A program made the position numbers and the translations under genes. DNA of 64,000 nt from Mesostigma viride (lineage: Eukaryota > Streptophyta > Mesostigmatophyceae > Mesostigmatales > Mesostigmataceae), in assembly GCA_009746045.1 (NCBI GenBank), contig RPFO01000310.1, positions 4,056,662-4,120,661 of the forward strand, given 5' to 3'. Below, piece after piece: positions 1 to 9,996 of the stretch. Positions within the stretch are counted from its first letter, which is position 1. Each line of letters opens with the position of its first letter. The notes beneath the pieces are model-generated. The model was not told where the DNA came from. It saw only the letters and a list, made by a program, of their open reading frames with translations, and did not search any database.

Positions 1-413
1 CTTACATGCGTGGTCAATTTCATGAAGATGACCATCATGAAGTACCGTCCTTGGGCATTTTTGTGCGTACATGCCCGTTTGTTGTCAAAGCACGTCCATG
101 CAGACCTGAATCCCATGCAAGCCCCAAGCGTCAATTGCGACTATGTTTGCAAAGGAAAAGCATCTAGACGTGTTCTGATGAAGCCAGTAAGGTCAAATGT
201 TTCATGGTGCTTCCTCGTAAGCCACATAGTAGATTAGATACTAACTTGGTTGGTCCATGCGTGAGTATGTGCATGTTGTCATCAGTTTGCTACCTACTTT
301 TTGATTACCTTGCCTACTTACTAGCTTTGTTATTGAAGGTATTTTCCTAATTTTGCACTGGAATTCATTCCTTACATCACTACTATTCTTTCTCCCCTTT
401 GCAATCGCAACAG

Positions 414-1421
414 GAGGGACGGAATGTTATCTTCTCCGCGGTCATGAGGTTGTCCCTTCTGCGTGGTAAGTGTCATAAAGTTGATTAGTCCCTTGGTCCC
501 TCACTTGCTCCTTGCTTTCTTGCATGCTTGCTTGCTGAGTTCGATAAACCCCTTGCTTCCTTGCATGCTTGTTTCCGTCTTTGCATGCTTGCTTGCTTCT
601 TTGCGTGGTTGCTTTCTTCCTTGATTAGGCCCTTGCTTGGTTGTTTAGCCGCTTGCTGAATTTGATTAGTTCCTTGCTTTATTCCCTTGCTTCCTTGCAT
701 GCGTGCTTCCTGAATGTAATTAGTCCCTTGCTTCCTTTCTTAGTCCCATGCTTCCTTTGTAAGCCACTCTTCCTCGCATGCTTGCTGAATTTAATTAATG
801 CCTTGCTTCCTTTGATATGACCTTGCCTACTTGGTTAGGCCGTTCCTTCCCTGCATGCTTGACCACTTGCTGAATGGAATCAGTCCCCTGATTCCTTTGT
901 TAGGCCCTTGCTTCCTTTGTTAGCCCCTCTTCCTTGCATGCTTGCAATTGCTTGCTTGCTGAATCTAATAAGTCCCTTGCTTCCTTTGTTAGGCCCTTGC
1001 TTCCTTATTTAGCCACTCTCGTCCTTGCGCGCATGTACGCTTGCTTGCTGAATTCAATTAGTCCCTTGCCCTGAAGAAATTTAGTCTAGTTACCCTGGAG
1101 CTTCACAGTTAATAAACGTGTTTTCCCTTTTTCAATGCATCGGTCATATGCAATGTCGTGGTTTCTTGGTCTTGCACATCTCAATAATGGCGGTGCTAGG
1201 CTTTCACTTAAGTCACCCTTTCAATGTTTTGTACCAGTCAGAAGTATCTTTTTTTATGCCGAGCATGATGTTGTTTGCTATGCCTTTGGTCTGGTTAGGT
1301 GTACATGTGCACATGCTGCAGCCCAGCGTTTCTAATCATGGTCCTGTTTAATGCTGTTTTTCCCCCTTCCTGGTTTATGCGTGCAGGTAAATGTGCAACG
1401 AAGCACAGTTTGGCAGAGTAA
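414..1421 (+). CDS. possible last two exons of a gene in the left CACTA element
   Basis: This is a tentative model from splice signals only. A 52-nt open segment at 414-465 follows a CAG acceptor and precedes a GTAAGT donor. It joins in frame to 1387-1421, which follows TGCAG and ends in TAA. The AATAAA at 1504 lies about 80 nt downstream. The short peptide has no recognisable domain. The position, at the 3' side of a CACTA element just before the subterminal repeats, is where the transposase gene ends in the complete element at 21587-30203, which is the only reason to suspect a transposase tail. A chance pairing of splice-like signals is a real alternative. Confidence 0.2.
480..1070. repeat. 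degenerate minisatellite (CTTGCTTCC/TTGCATGC/AATTAGTCCC words)
   Basis: About 590 bp of imperfect tandem repeats built from the words GATTAGTCCCTTGC, TTCCTTGCATGC and TTGCTTGCTGAA, with a loose period of roughly 40-60 bp. It starts about 15 nt after the possible donor at 466. It gives spurious open frames on the minus strand and has no coding value. Confidence 0.75.
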
Positions 1422-1629
1422 ATGAAGAACCAAATGATCTACAAGATCTGCCAAACGATGAAGAAACAATCCTCTTTTTGTTGTGATTTATTTTTTGCCT
1501 ATGAATAAAAGATTTTTTAAATAATATTTATCAATGTAATAAATGCACTGATTGTGAGTCATGCCCCTGTTGTAATCATCTTGCATTGTTGTATTTCTGA
1601 CGGTCCCTGATAACACCATTTTTTTGTCC

Positions 1630-2050
1630 CAGAATGGCTGGAGAATTCGCCTGTGCATGTTCTTGATTTTCTTGAGATTCTACTGGTTTTTTTGTCCTGA
1701 GATTGTCCTGAGATTTTCTTGAGATTCTACTCGTTTTTTTGTCCTGAGATTTTGTCCTGAGATTTTCCTGAGATTGTCCTGAGATTTTGTCCTGAGATTT
1801 TCACTACAAAGTCAAAATCTCAAGACCTGAGTTTTTCACCAGAAATCTCAGGACCCGAGGTGTGCACTTACCAGATTTTGTGAAGACGAAAAAAATCAGG
1901 AAAAATCAGGACAATCTCAGGAAAAATTAAGAAAAATCTCAAGACAATCTCAGGACAATCTCAAGATATCTCAGGATTTCTCAGGATTTCTCAGGATTTC
2001 TCAAAAAAAAACTCAGGACAATCTCAAGATATCTCAGGACGAATTTTTTC
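1630..2050. repeat. subterminal repeat array of the left CACTA element
   Basis: Many copies of TCCTGAGAT(T) lie in direct orientation up to about 1805, then the reverse form (AATCTCAGGA) up to about 2040. The block is therefore a large inverted repeat centred near 1806. In En/Spm-type elements such arrays are bound by the element's own accessory protein; that role here is inferred from family knowledge. Confidence 0.65.
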
Positions 2051-2063
2051 CGACTTCCTAGTG

Positions 2064-2987
2064 TCCTGAGCCGCCCTCCAAGGAGTCCCCAGAAGGTGGA
2101 TCCCTTGGAGGAGGACGAGGAAGAGGACGTGGAGGGTAGTCATCAGAATCGGAGTCGTCACCCTCGCTCCCATCATTCTGGTCTTCGTCATCCATTGTCA
2201 CGATGCGATCCAGGGCCTGCCGTAACGAATACTGACCCGCGCGCATACACTTCTCGCCCCGCAACGCCCCTTCCAACGGGAGGTATCGAGGAAAGTAGTT
2301 CTCCAGATGCTTCCGCACCTCGGGTGGAATTAGGAGGAGCAACAGCCGTGGAAATGCCAGACCTGCATCCAACGTGTTCATGCACGCATGACACAGGCAC
2401 TCCCGCTCATGGGTTTCCCAGTCGATACCGACCACCACGCCGTCTCTCTCGGCGGTGCGGGTCTCGATCTTGAACCCCACATTTCTTCGCACGAACCATC
2501 GAAAATCCTCCAGCTTAGCGGGGCCGACATGCGCCAGAATGGAATCGGCGCGGAGATGTGACGGCATCTGGTTACGGCGCCGACGACGCCGCTCCACCAA
2601 GTCACCCTCCCGACCATAGTTGCGCACGAACACTCGGGGGTTAAATGTCTCCTCATTCAGCTCCTTCACTAGCTGCATCGTGCGCGCGTCCGGTGCTCCG
2701 GGTCTGGACGACGTCTCGTGCCGGCCACCACCTCCCGAGCCTCCGGCCCTTGAAGCACCCCCTCGGACTGCAGGCTCTCCGCGAGCTGTCTGCATCCTGT
2801 CATCCTGTTCTGGTAGAGGGGCCTCCGGGTAATCTGACGTGTCCATGTCCACCAGATCTTCCTCACTCGACTCCCCGTCTACTACCCGGATTCCTGCCTC
2901 TACGGCCTCCGCGGCGCTGACGGAAGTCTGGCCCTTGGGAAGCGCCTCCGCGGCGTCCCCCTGCACGGCCCACACACCACAAGCCAA
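2064..2987 (-). pseudogene. 3' ORF (unknown function) of retrotransposon A, truncated
   Basis: It matches the first third of the 850-codon ORF of copy B (9997-12549): an acidic Glu/Asp-rich start, a run of arginines, a WFVRRNVGF-containing block and a CLCHAC cysteine motif. The frame is cut at 2064 by the CACTA end and stops at 2058-2060 inside that element. It lies downstream of pol on the same strand. No ATG lies near the start of the conserved frame; the first residues shared with B come just after a GTGCAG that could serve as a splice acceptor. Confidence 0.7.
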
Positions 2988-3068
2988 GGCATTAGTCGGC
3001 GTGTACCTAGTACCCGGCTCACCTCACTCTCACCCTACACCGTACACCGTTATACCGCATGTGGCCTA

Positions 3069-6000
3069 TTAATGCAATTGGTGTGTCTTCTTGTACGCTT
3101 CCAGTAAGCGGGCGCAACCCGCTAACTCAGTAGAAGTGCGCCAGGAGTCCTCAGACTCATGCTGCGCGAATCGCCATCGCACACGGTACTGTCGCTGGGT
3201 CCCCCGACCTCGTTTGACATCCCGGTGTCCCACGATCGCTGCCACCTCATCCTCCTGTTCCCCGTGTCCGGATTGAACTCCAACGGGGCCGGGGGATTGA
3301 CCCGACCCTGAATGGTGTTCTGGTGGTACAACTTGAGCTGGTCACGATGGAAACGGTTGGACGTGAGGTTCCATGACACTGGGACGTCCACCTGGAACAT
3401 GACGTCGTCAAACTTGGTGAGAACCTTGTAGGGGCCCAGGAACATGGGACGAAGCTTAGTCTTCAGCTCCTTCTCCACCTTGTGTGAGAATCGTCCGATC
3501 TGTGGGCCCTCCACCAGGACCCAATCGCCCACCTCAATGGACGGCGCCCGGTTATCCCGCTTGCCGGCTGTCCTCTCCAGATACCGCTCGGTCGCGGCGC
3601 GGTAGCCCTGGACTGCACTGTTATGAGCCTGGTGCATCCGCTGCAGCAAGCGATCAACCCCCTGGCGTGTGTCCAGCTTGACCTGATCCTCTCCCAGTCC
3701 GGGGCTCATAAGCAAGTCGGGAGGCGTGAGAGGGTGCCTGCCAGAGTTGAGGAAAAAGGGGGTAAATCCGTGGGCGGCCTGGGGGCATTGTTCAGGGAGA
3801 ACTCCACCAAGCCCAGAAGTTCCTCCCAATTGCTGCCCACCGCGTCGGTGTAGTGTCGCATGGTCTCTTGCACTGTGCGGTTCAACCGCTCCACCAGATG
3901 TGACGACGAACTGTGGTAGGCCGTGCCCAGCGACACCTTGGTGCCCAGCCGTTCGAAAAACTCCTGCCAGAATTTGGCCGTGAAGAGCTTGTCGCGGTCG
4001 GAGATGAACTGTCGGCTGAGCCCGTGGAACCGGAACACGTGCGTCAGGTATATCTTGGCGCACTCCTCCGCAGTGAGGTCGGCCGGACACGGGGCCAAGT
4101 GACACATGCGCGTCAGGCGGTCCACGAACACCAGGACCATGCTGTTGCCGCTCTTCGCCTTCTTGAACGGGCCGATGAAGTCCATCATGATAGAATCCCA
4201 AGGACCCATCGGATCAGGTAACGTCTTGGGGACGGCTTGCGAGCCCGTGTTCCTGGACTTCATGATCTGGCACGAGGGGCACTGGCGCACATATGTCTCA
4301 ATATACTCCTTCATCCCTGGCCAGTAGAAATGTTTGCGGGCCCGAGGATAAAGACGGTGGCTTCCTTGATGTCCGCCTAGAAGCGAATCGTGGAGCTCGT
4401 GAAGCAAGGCGGCCCTACAAAGCTCCGGGACATACAGCCGCCATTCCTCCGGCTGGACACTCACGAACAGGCGTCCATCCTGGAACTTGCAAGGGTAGGC
4501 ACCCATCTGCTGGGGATGCGCCCGGATGGCTTCAAGCGCCGCTTCCTCCGTGACCGTGAAACGACTGATCATCGTCTCCAGGTCCGACGTGACTGTGAAC
4601 GCGTCCGCGGCCGGGTCTGTCTCCGCGCTCGCCTGGTTGACGAATTCGGAGAAGACTGTGGGCGGGCCGATCGGCTGAAGCTGAAAAATTCCCTGGGGCG
4701 GCACCACATGGCTAAGGGGCATGCGCATATGCGATCCCTCCCCCTCCCCGGGGGCGTCCACGTCCTCGTGGGCACTCGTCTCCTCCAAGAGAGGTGACAA
4801 GTCATCGCTGGTGGTGTGTCCCAGATGAAACAGGTGGCGGGCCCGGGGAGACCGTGGCTCCGCGCCGTAGGCGGTCCCCGGGGCGGCCACTGGTACGCAA
4901 GTGGTATGAAGCACATCCATGTCCTCGTAGAACCAATAGTCCGCCCGTCGCGAAAGGGCGTCTGGCACCACGTTGTCCGCGCCCTTGACGTATTGGATCT
5001 TGAATGGCGCAAACTGTGACAAGTACTCCATCCACCGCGCTTGGCGGGGCGTCAGGTTGGGCTGCACCAGGAGGTGGGTGAGCGGCCGGTGGTCGGTGTG
5101 GATCACCAGGCGGTGGGGGTCGAGATCCCCCTGCTCACTAATGGCCACCGAAAACTGGGCCCCCAGAAGATGATGACGCCACGTGTGGCAGCTGTAGACT
5201 ACTGCCAGAAGCTCCTGCTGATGCACTGGGTAATTCCGCTCCGCCGGAATCATTGTGCGTGAGATATACTCGATGGGCTGAAGACCCTTGCCTTGGTCCT
5301 GCAGGAGGACACCCCCGATGGCCACCTTGCTGGCGTCCGTAGCCACGACGAAAGGAAGGGCCGGGTCCGGCAGGATAAGGACTGGTGCTGTGGTGAGGTG
5401 GCGCTTAAGCGCCTCAAAAGCCTGTTGGCACTGCTCAGCCCAAGGAACGGGGTACCCTTCTTGAGAAGAGCGTTGATCGGGCGGCGATGGTGGCAAACCG
5501 CGGGATGAACCGTCGGTAGTAAGATGCCAATCCCAGGAAGCTGCGCACCCCCTTCACGTCCGTAGGGACAGGCCATTGCTGGACGGACTCGATCTTCTCA
5601 GGGTCGGTCGCGATGCCGTCCGCGGACAAGGTATGGCCCAGAAACGGCACGCAGCGGCCGGCGCGCACCTTGGCTTCCGCGCCGAAAGGTGCTCATCCTC
5701 CATGATCTGCAGCACGGCGTCCACATCCTCTAGGTGCTCCTCGAACGTCTTGGAGTACACCAGGATGTCGTCCAGATACGCCAGCGCGCACGTGCGCTTG
5801 TAGGTCCAGGGCGGGCGCGCCCCCTTCTGCGGGTCCGCCAGGTCCTGGGAGACCTGCGGCAAGTGGGCTGTGCCCATCACCGGACGGAGGATGTCATTCA
5901 TCAGCATCTGGAAGGACGCCGGCGAATTGCACAGCCCCATTGCCGCCACCCGAAACTGATAGTGACCGAAGGGCGTAGCGAACGCGGTCTTGTGGCAGTC

Positions 6001-7383
6001 TTCTGGCGCGATGCGCAGCTGCCAAAACCCGTCCGCACAGTCGATGACGGTGAAACACGTGGCCCCCTGGACACGGTTGAAGATGTCGTCGATCCGCGGT
6101 AGAGGATACCGGGACTTGACGGTGATGGCGTTCAGCTTCCGGTAATCCGTCACCAGACGCCACTTGCCTCCTGGCTTGGGAACGAGCAGCACGCCCGCTG
6201 AGAAGGGGCTGTTGCTGGGTTCAATGAGCCCAGCGTCGAGCAGTGAAATGAGGATCTTCTTGAGCTCCACCAGCTCGACTGGGCCCATGCGGTACATGGG
6301 AGACACGGTAGGCCCGGAACCCTCCTGGAGCTGGACACGATGCAACACCGATCGATTGGGAGGGAACTGGGGGGTGCGATCCGCAAAAAGGGTAGTGCGC
6401 TTCTCCAGGACGGCATTGAACCGCGCCAGCTCATCCGGTGTGAATCCGGCACCAATCTCGTTAAGCAGAGCCTGAGTGCTATCCAGGTCTATGCGATACA
6501 TCGCGTACTCCTTGCCCTTCCGGAGCTGGCGCGCCAGCGTCTTGCTACTCATCAGGATCTGGGACGCTGGTCGAGGCCCGTCCGCCGAGCGCTCGTGTGT
6601 AATGTTATGGACCTCCGCGGCCTGTGCCCTATACTCGCTGTCAGGGCACCAGAATGAACCATCCGGAAACCAAACTACCCGCCGGCGCACACTGATGTCC
6701 ACATCCTGCTTGTCCAGCCAGTCCACTCCAATGATGATGTCGGCAGCGCCCAGCGGCGCAATAGTCGCCACCAGGTCCACCGGCGTGCCCTGCAGCACAC
6801 CCTTGATGTCTGCTAGGCCCGGCGATTGGTGTCGCCGACCGTCTGAGTAGGTGACATAGACTGCCGTGGTGTGAGGCCGGGGTACCAGGCCCAGCCGACG
6901 CACCAGGGCCTCGTTGATGAAGGACGTGGAGGCGCCGGTGTCGACCAGGAACTTCACGTCCATGATCGTTTTCTCCTTCAAATACGGATCAAGGACGGTG
7001 GGAGGGACCAGTAACCCTCCGCTGAAAAGAAACAGATGCCGCGAATCTCCTTGAGATGCACGCGCCGCCGGTTGGGTGGACGCGTCTGCGGCCACGTTAT
7101 TGACGTCTACCTCTACTCTAGTTGACTCCGTGTCTGGGCTACCATCTGATTTTTCTACCCTATCCCCTACCCCGGGACCCAAGCCCATGGGCAGGGCTAC
7201 TACTCCCGAGGAGCGGTGGGACGGGAGGCCGCCTCGCCCGACCACCCGCCCTCTTCCCCCCCCTCCTCCTCTTCGTCAGCCCCCTCCTCGTCGTCATACT
7301 CGTAGCCAGCCACTGCCTGCGTTTGGCCGGAAGAGGAGGACTGTCGCCGCGCCTCCATCTCGTTGACCGCACGCAACACACCC
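3069..7383 (-). pseudogene. pol of retrotransposon A: protease, RT, RNase H, integrase, chromodomain
   Basis: Recognisable in order: the aspartic protease motif DTGAS; reverse transcriptase with YLDDILVYS; RNase H starting VATDAS; the integrase zinc region (HxxxxxxxH then CPSC); the integrase core with the two aspartates and the glutamate before RLNR; and a chromodomain-like C-terminus ending at the TAA at 3069-3071. The frame is broken at least four times. Two breaks are private to A: a lost C near 5672 and a lost A in the CCCAAAGG tract near 5447. Two breaks are shared with B: near 5484 and near 3782, each explained by one base missing from a C run. This is a defective chromovirus-type pol. 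Whether homopolymer errors in the assembly add to the breaks cannot be judged here. Confidence 0.85.
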
Positions 7384-7387
7384 TTAA

Positions 7388-9107
7388 CTCGTCGTCTGTC
7401 CCTGGTCCTCTACGGAGGACTGAGTTGAACTCAGTCCTCTCTAGAGGACCGAGTTTTTGGGTTTCGTAGAAAATTCGCCCCGGTCAGAATGTTTGACAAA
7501 AAAATTCTCTCAAAATTTATTCAAATACTACGTGAAAAGATCTTTCTTGGACATATTTTTGGGATTTTTTTGGATTTGGTATGAGCGGCTAAATGTACGG
7601 TCAAAGTACAGGTGGTAAGGGTACTTTTCCACGTGAAACGCGAGTTCCGGAAATGCACGACCTAGCCATGGCGGCTCGCGCCCATGCATGCAGTTTACGT
7701 TTGCGGACGAGTTAGCTGTCCAAACTCAGGAAATAGATTTAACATGCCGTAAAGATGATAAAAGTACATTTTTAGCTCGCGGGGATGCGATTTACCCGGT
7801 GTCGGCACTGTTCTTGCTGGAAAAAACTGCGATAAGGCAGGTCGACGGAATTGATGGCTGCGCTTGCTTTCCGGCGCAATTTCAATGGCTGACAGGTTTC
7901 TTTCTACATTTTAACATGCATTGTATTAGAATAAATTGAGTGACAGTATAGATTTGAGTATTTCAACCATTCTGTCACGTCATGGTCTATGTGCCGCAAA
8001 GTGCCACTTTTGCGGGCACCGCCTGGGCCAAGGTAACGCCAGCCGTGCCAGGTAAAGCCGGATAATCGTTGCCTCTTCGTTTCTTGATGTTCGTACATGA
8101 GTTTAAGCTTGCGAGGCGTTGTCAGGTTCAAGTATTGATGCTCTTTCTTGACCGTTGCCTGCCCTCTCCAAAACCCCCTTTTCAGATGATGTTATCAGGC
8201 ATTTGCCTTGACCCAGTGTAGTTGTGCAGGGTTTTAGGAGCTGTGCAGGTTTAAACACCTTCATATATGTTAGTTATTCTTTTGCTACGTTCATACTGCA
8301 TGATTTTGAGGCCACGGGCCGCGTCAAGGGTGCATTCAAGCTTTTACGGGTGAGTGAAAAGTCTTGGTGACAAACCACTGCCATCATGTGCCAGCAACTA
8401 TGTTGGCCACATCATGGCAAGGCAAAACAGTTATAGCCATATCTATTGTTGTTAGAAACAATGGAAATATGCTTAACCTACCCATTATATTGGTGGTTGA
8501 CACTTATAACATAACCCTTTGTTGGTAGGGTATCCAAGCCCATTCCCTACATGCATGCATAGGCTCTCACTACATGATAAGGTATGATATACCTGAAGTA
8601 TGATGATGCAAGTGTGTTGTCCTGTAATGCTTGAAGGGAAATGAGTTGATTGGGATGGTTGGTGGCCACGATGGTGTGTAGTATGACCGCACTTACATGC
8701 TAGCAAAGTTAGCAAAAGCCCCATTCCTCTCCTGAGGACTGAGAGTTTTTTAATTGTTTCAGGCAGTTGCAGTGGCCAAATCGAGCCCAGTTTTTTTCCA
8801 CGTTTCAAGAACTATATTGTTTACATGCCTATATTTTTTCTTCATGCACGAGGATTTGATTGAATTTTTCCCACTCGTTCTTATCCCGAAAAATGCAAAT
8901 TCGCGAGGGGTGCCCATCGTCCGTGTAATTTTCAGGTGTTCGGGTCAAGTTTTCACATATGCAGTATTTTTGCCAACAAAATGACATCTAGTACACCCTC
9001 GATCCACATCAAACCATTTGGGATGGACCCCCCACCTAGTCGCTACACGCGGTTGAAAATTGTCAACTCAGTCCTCCTGTGAGGACTGAGTTGGGACAGA
9101 CGACGAG
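7388..9107. mobile_element. 1.72-kb non-coding TIR element with TTAA at both ends (copy 1)
   Basis: Inverted ends CTCGTCGTCTGTCCC and GGGACAGACGACGAG are flanked by TTAA at 7384-7387 and 9108-9111. Inside each end is a palindromic ACTGAGTT/AACTCAGT block. Copy B lacks the insert at the matching place (about 18593) and reads CCCTTGG there, which lets the insert be cut out cleanly. The interior has no long ORF and no transposase, but it is clearly related along its length to the element at 12582-14271, for example at 7675-7700, 7800-7840 and 8015-8060. TTAA ends suggest piggyBac-type mobilisation by a transposase supplied elsewhere. The B site lacks TTAA, so a plain TTAA duplication is not proven for this copy. 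Confidence 0.7.
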
Positions 9108-9111
9108 TTAA

Positions 9112-9397
9112 TTGGTAGAGCTGGTCGCGGGTGGTCGCGGCTGCTGGTACTGCGTCGGGACCTGTCTGGCGTGCTGCAGGCGAGCCGCACGCTCACCCGC
9201 GTTGCGGGGTCGGTCCCGAGGACCGGAGGAGTCGGGGCGGCTGCCGAAGGCCGGGCCGGAGAAACGAACACTGGGTGTCCCTTCTCCTGTCCCACGACTG
9301 GCGTTCTTGCCCCTTAGCCATGTGATGCACGCGCCGCCGGTTGGGTGGACGCGTCTGCGGCCACGTTATTGACGTCTACCTCTACTCTAGTTGACTC
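9112..9397 (-). pseudogene. rearranged gag-pol scraps of the retrotransposon at the A/B junction
   Basis: 9112-9312 equals B 18593-18795 (the gag end/protease leader) and is the last piece of copy A. After about 12 bp of filler, 9325-9397 equals B 18263-18335, a segment that should lie further downstream in the element. It joins an LTR fragment at 9398. The two scraps are thus in swapped order, which points to a deletion or end-joining event at the boundary between A and B. Confidence 0.75.
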
Positions 9398-9769
9398 AAT
9401 GTGTAGGCGTATTCGCACTTATCATTCATTAAACCAAGAGGACGAGACTCTCGTCCTCGGACCAATTTAACCTAGGTTGGTTGCGGCGCAGATACACGCC
9501 AATTTCCCTAGAACAATCCGAGTCACTCATTCCACGTAGGATCCGGGCCGACATCGACCCTCAACTATAGGATCCACGCCTAGAACTACTGACGGACTCA
9601 GAACTGGCGCGGCGCCACAGCACCGGCCCCTAAAAGGACAACCTAGGACCAAAATAACTAGTCCAATTCACACAATAGCCAAGGTCCATAAAACCCAAGT
9701 CCAATAGACCAAACAGCCTTAGTAATTTATTCCATTGTTACGTCCGACCAAAAGGGCTGGGACGTAACA
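9398..9769 (-). repeat. partial 3' LTR of retrotransposon B
   Basis: It differs at about four positions from the last 372 bp of the intact LTR at 35305-35889, ending in GGGACGTAACA. About the first 213 bp (plus-strand view) are missing and replaced by pol scraps. A polypurine tract lies next to it on the internal side, so it is the 3' LTR of B. Confidence 0.85.
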
Positions 9770-9783
9770 CTCCTCCCCCCCCC
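9770..9783 (-). other. polypurine tract of retrotransposon B
   Basis: On the minus strand a G-rich run ending GGAGGAG directly precedes the LTR start TGTTACGTCC. This is the usual primer site for plus-strand DNA synthesis. The same tract is found at 31201-31213 beside the middle LTR. About 210 bp of untranslated sequence follow before the 3' ORF stop codon. Confidence 0.75.
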
Positions 9784-9996
9784 ATGCACGGGGGTCGGTA
9801 GTCCCTACCGTACAAGTTAGATTGGAAAAACATCGCTACTATAAGAGTACTATGTCCCAACCTCGGTTCACCCGCAGGTCAGTAATGCCAGTTCCTCTAG
9901 AAGTTGATACACAGGACCAACTCTGACGTAGTAGTAAGACTCTGATGGTGACTGGATCAATCCGGCTATCCGTCACGAAAAACTATTCTAACCACT

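Larger units (their letters stand above)
1..2063 (+). mobile_element. 3' part of a CACTA-type DNA transposon (left end outside the window)
   Basis: The stretch ends in TAGTG at 2059-2063. Read inward, its terminus (CACTAGGAAGTCG) differs at one base from the terminus of the complete CACTA element at 21587. Just inside the end lies a dense array of TCCTGAGAT-type words in both orientations (about 1650-2050), as expected for CACTA subterminal repeats. From 2064 onward the sequence is retrotransposon copy A and matches copy B from about 11578, so the element sits inside A, and the rest of A's 3' part should lie left of the window. An AATAAA at 1504-1509 fits a plus-strand gene ending here. I see no transposase domain in the visible part. 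The target duplication cannot be checked because the left end is missing. Confidence 0.6.
2064..9312 (-). mobile_element. Ty3/gypsy LTR retrotransposon copy A, interrupted and truncated
   Basis: Copy A runs on the minus strand and is about 98-99% identical by eye to copy B where they overlap. In element order it holds the end of gag, protease-RT-RNase H-integrase-chromodomain, and part of the 3' ORF. It breaks off at 9312 (equal to B 18795), so it lacks the zinc knuckle, most of gag and the 5' LTR. On the other side it is cut at 2064 by a CACTA element. A 1.7-kb non-coding element is nested at 7388-9107. Several frameshifts make it non-autonomous. Confidence 0.85.

Noticed and set aside
485-700. 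71-codon minus-strand frame with KQA repeats
   Set aside because: It comes from the degenerate minisatellite at 480-1070.
3750-3800. A programmed frameshift in integrase shared by A and B
   Set aside because: The site is just a C run one base short, inside the integrase domain; programmed shifts occur between gag and pol, so a defect or assembly error is more likely.
4390-4797. Plus-strand frames of 100-147 codons across both pol regions
   Set aside because: They are shadows of the minus-strand pol; they recur in copies A and B only because those copies are near identical.
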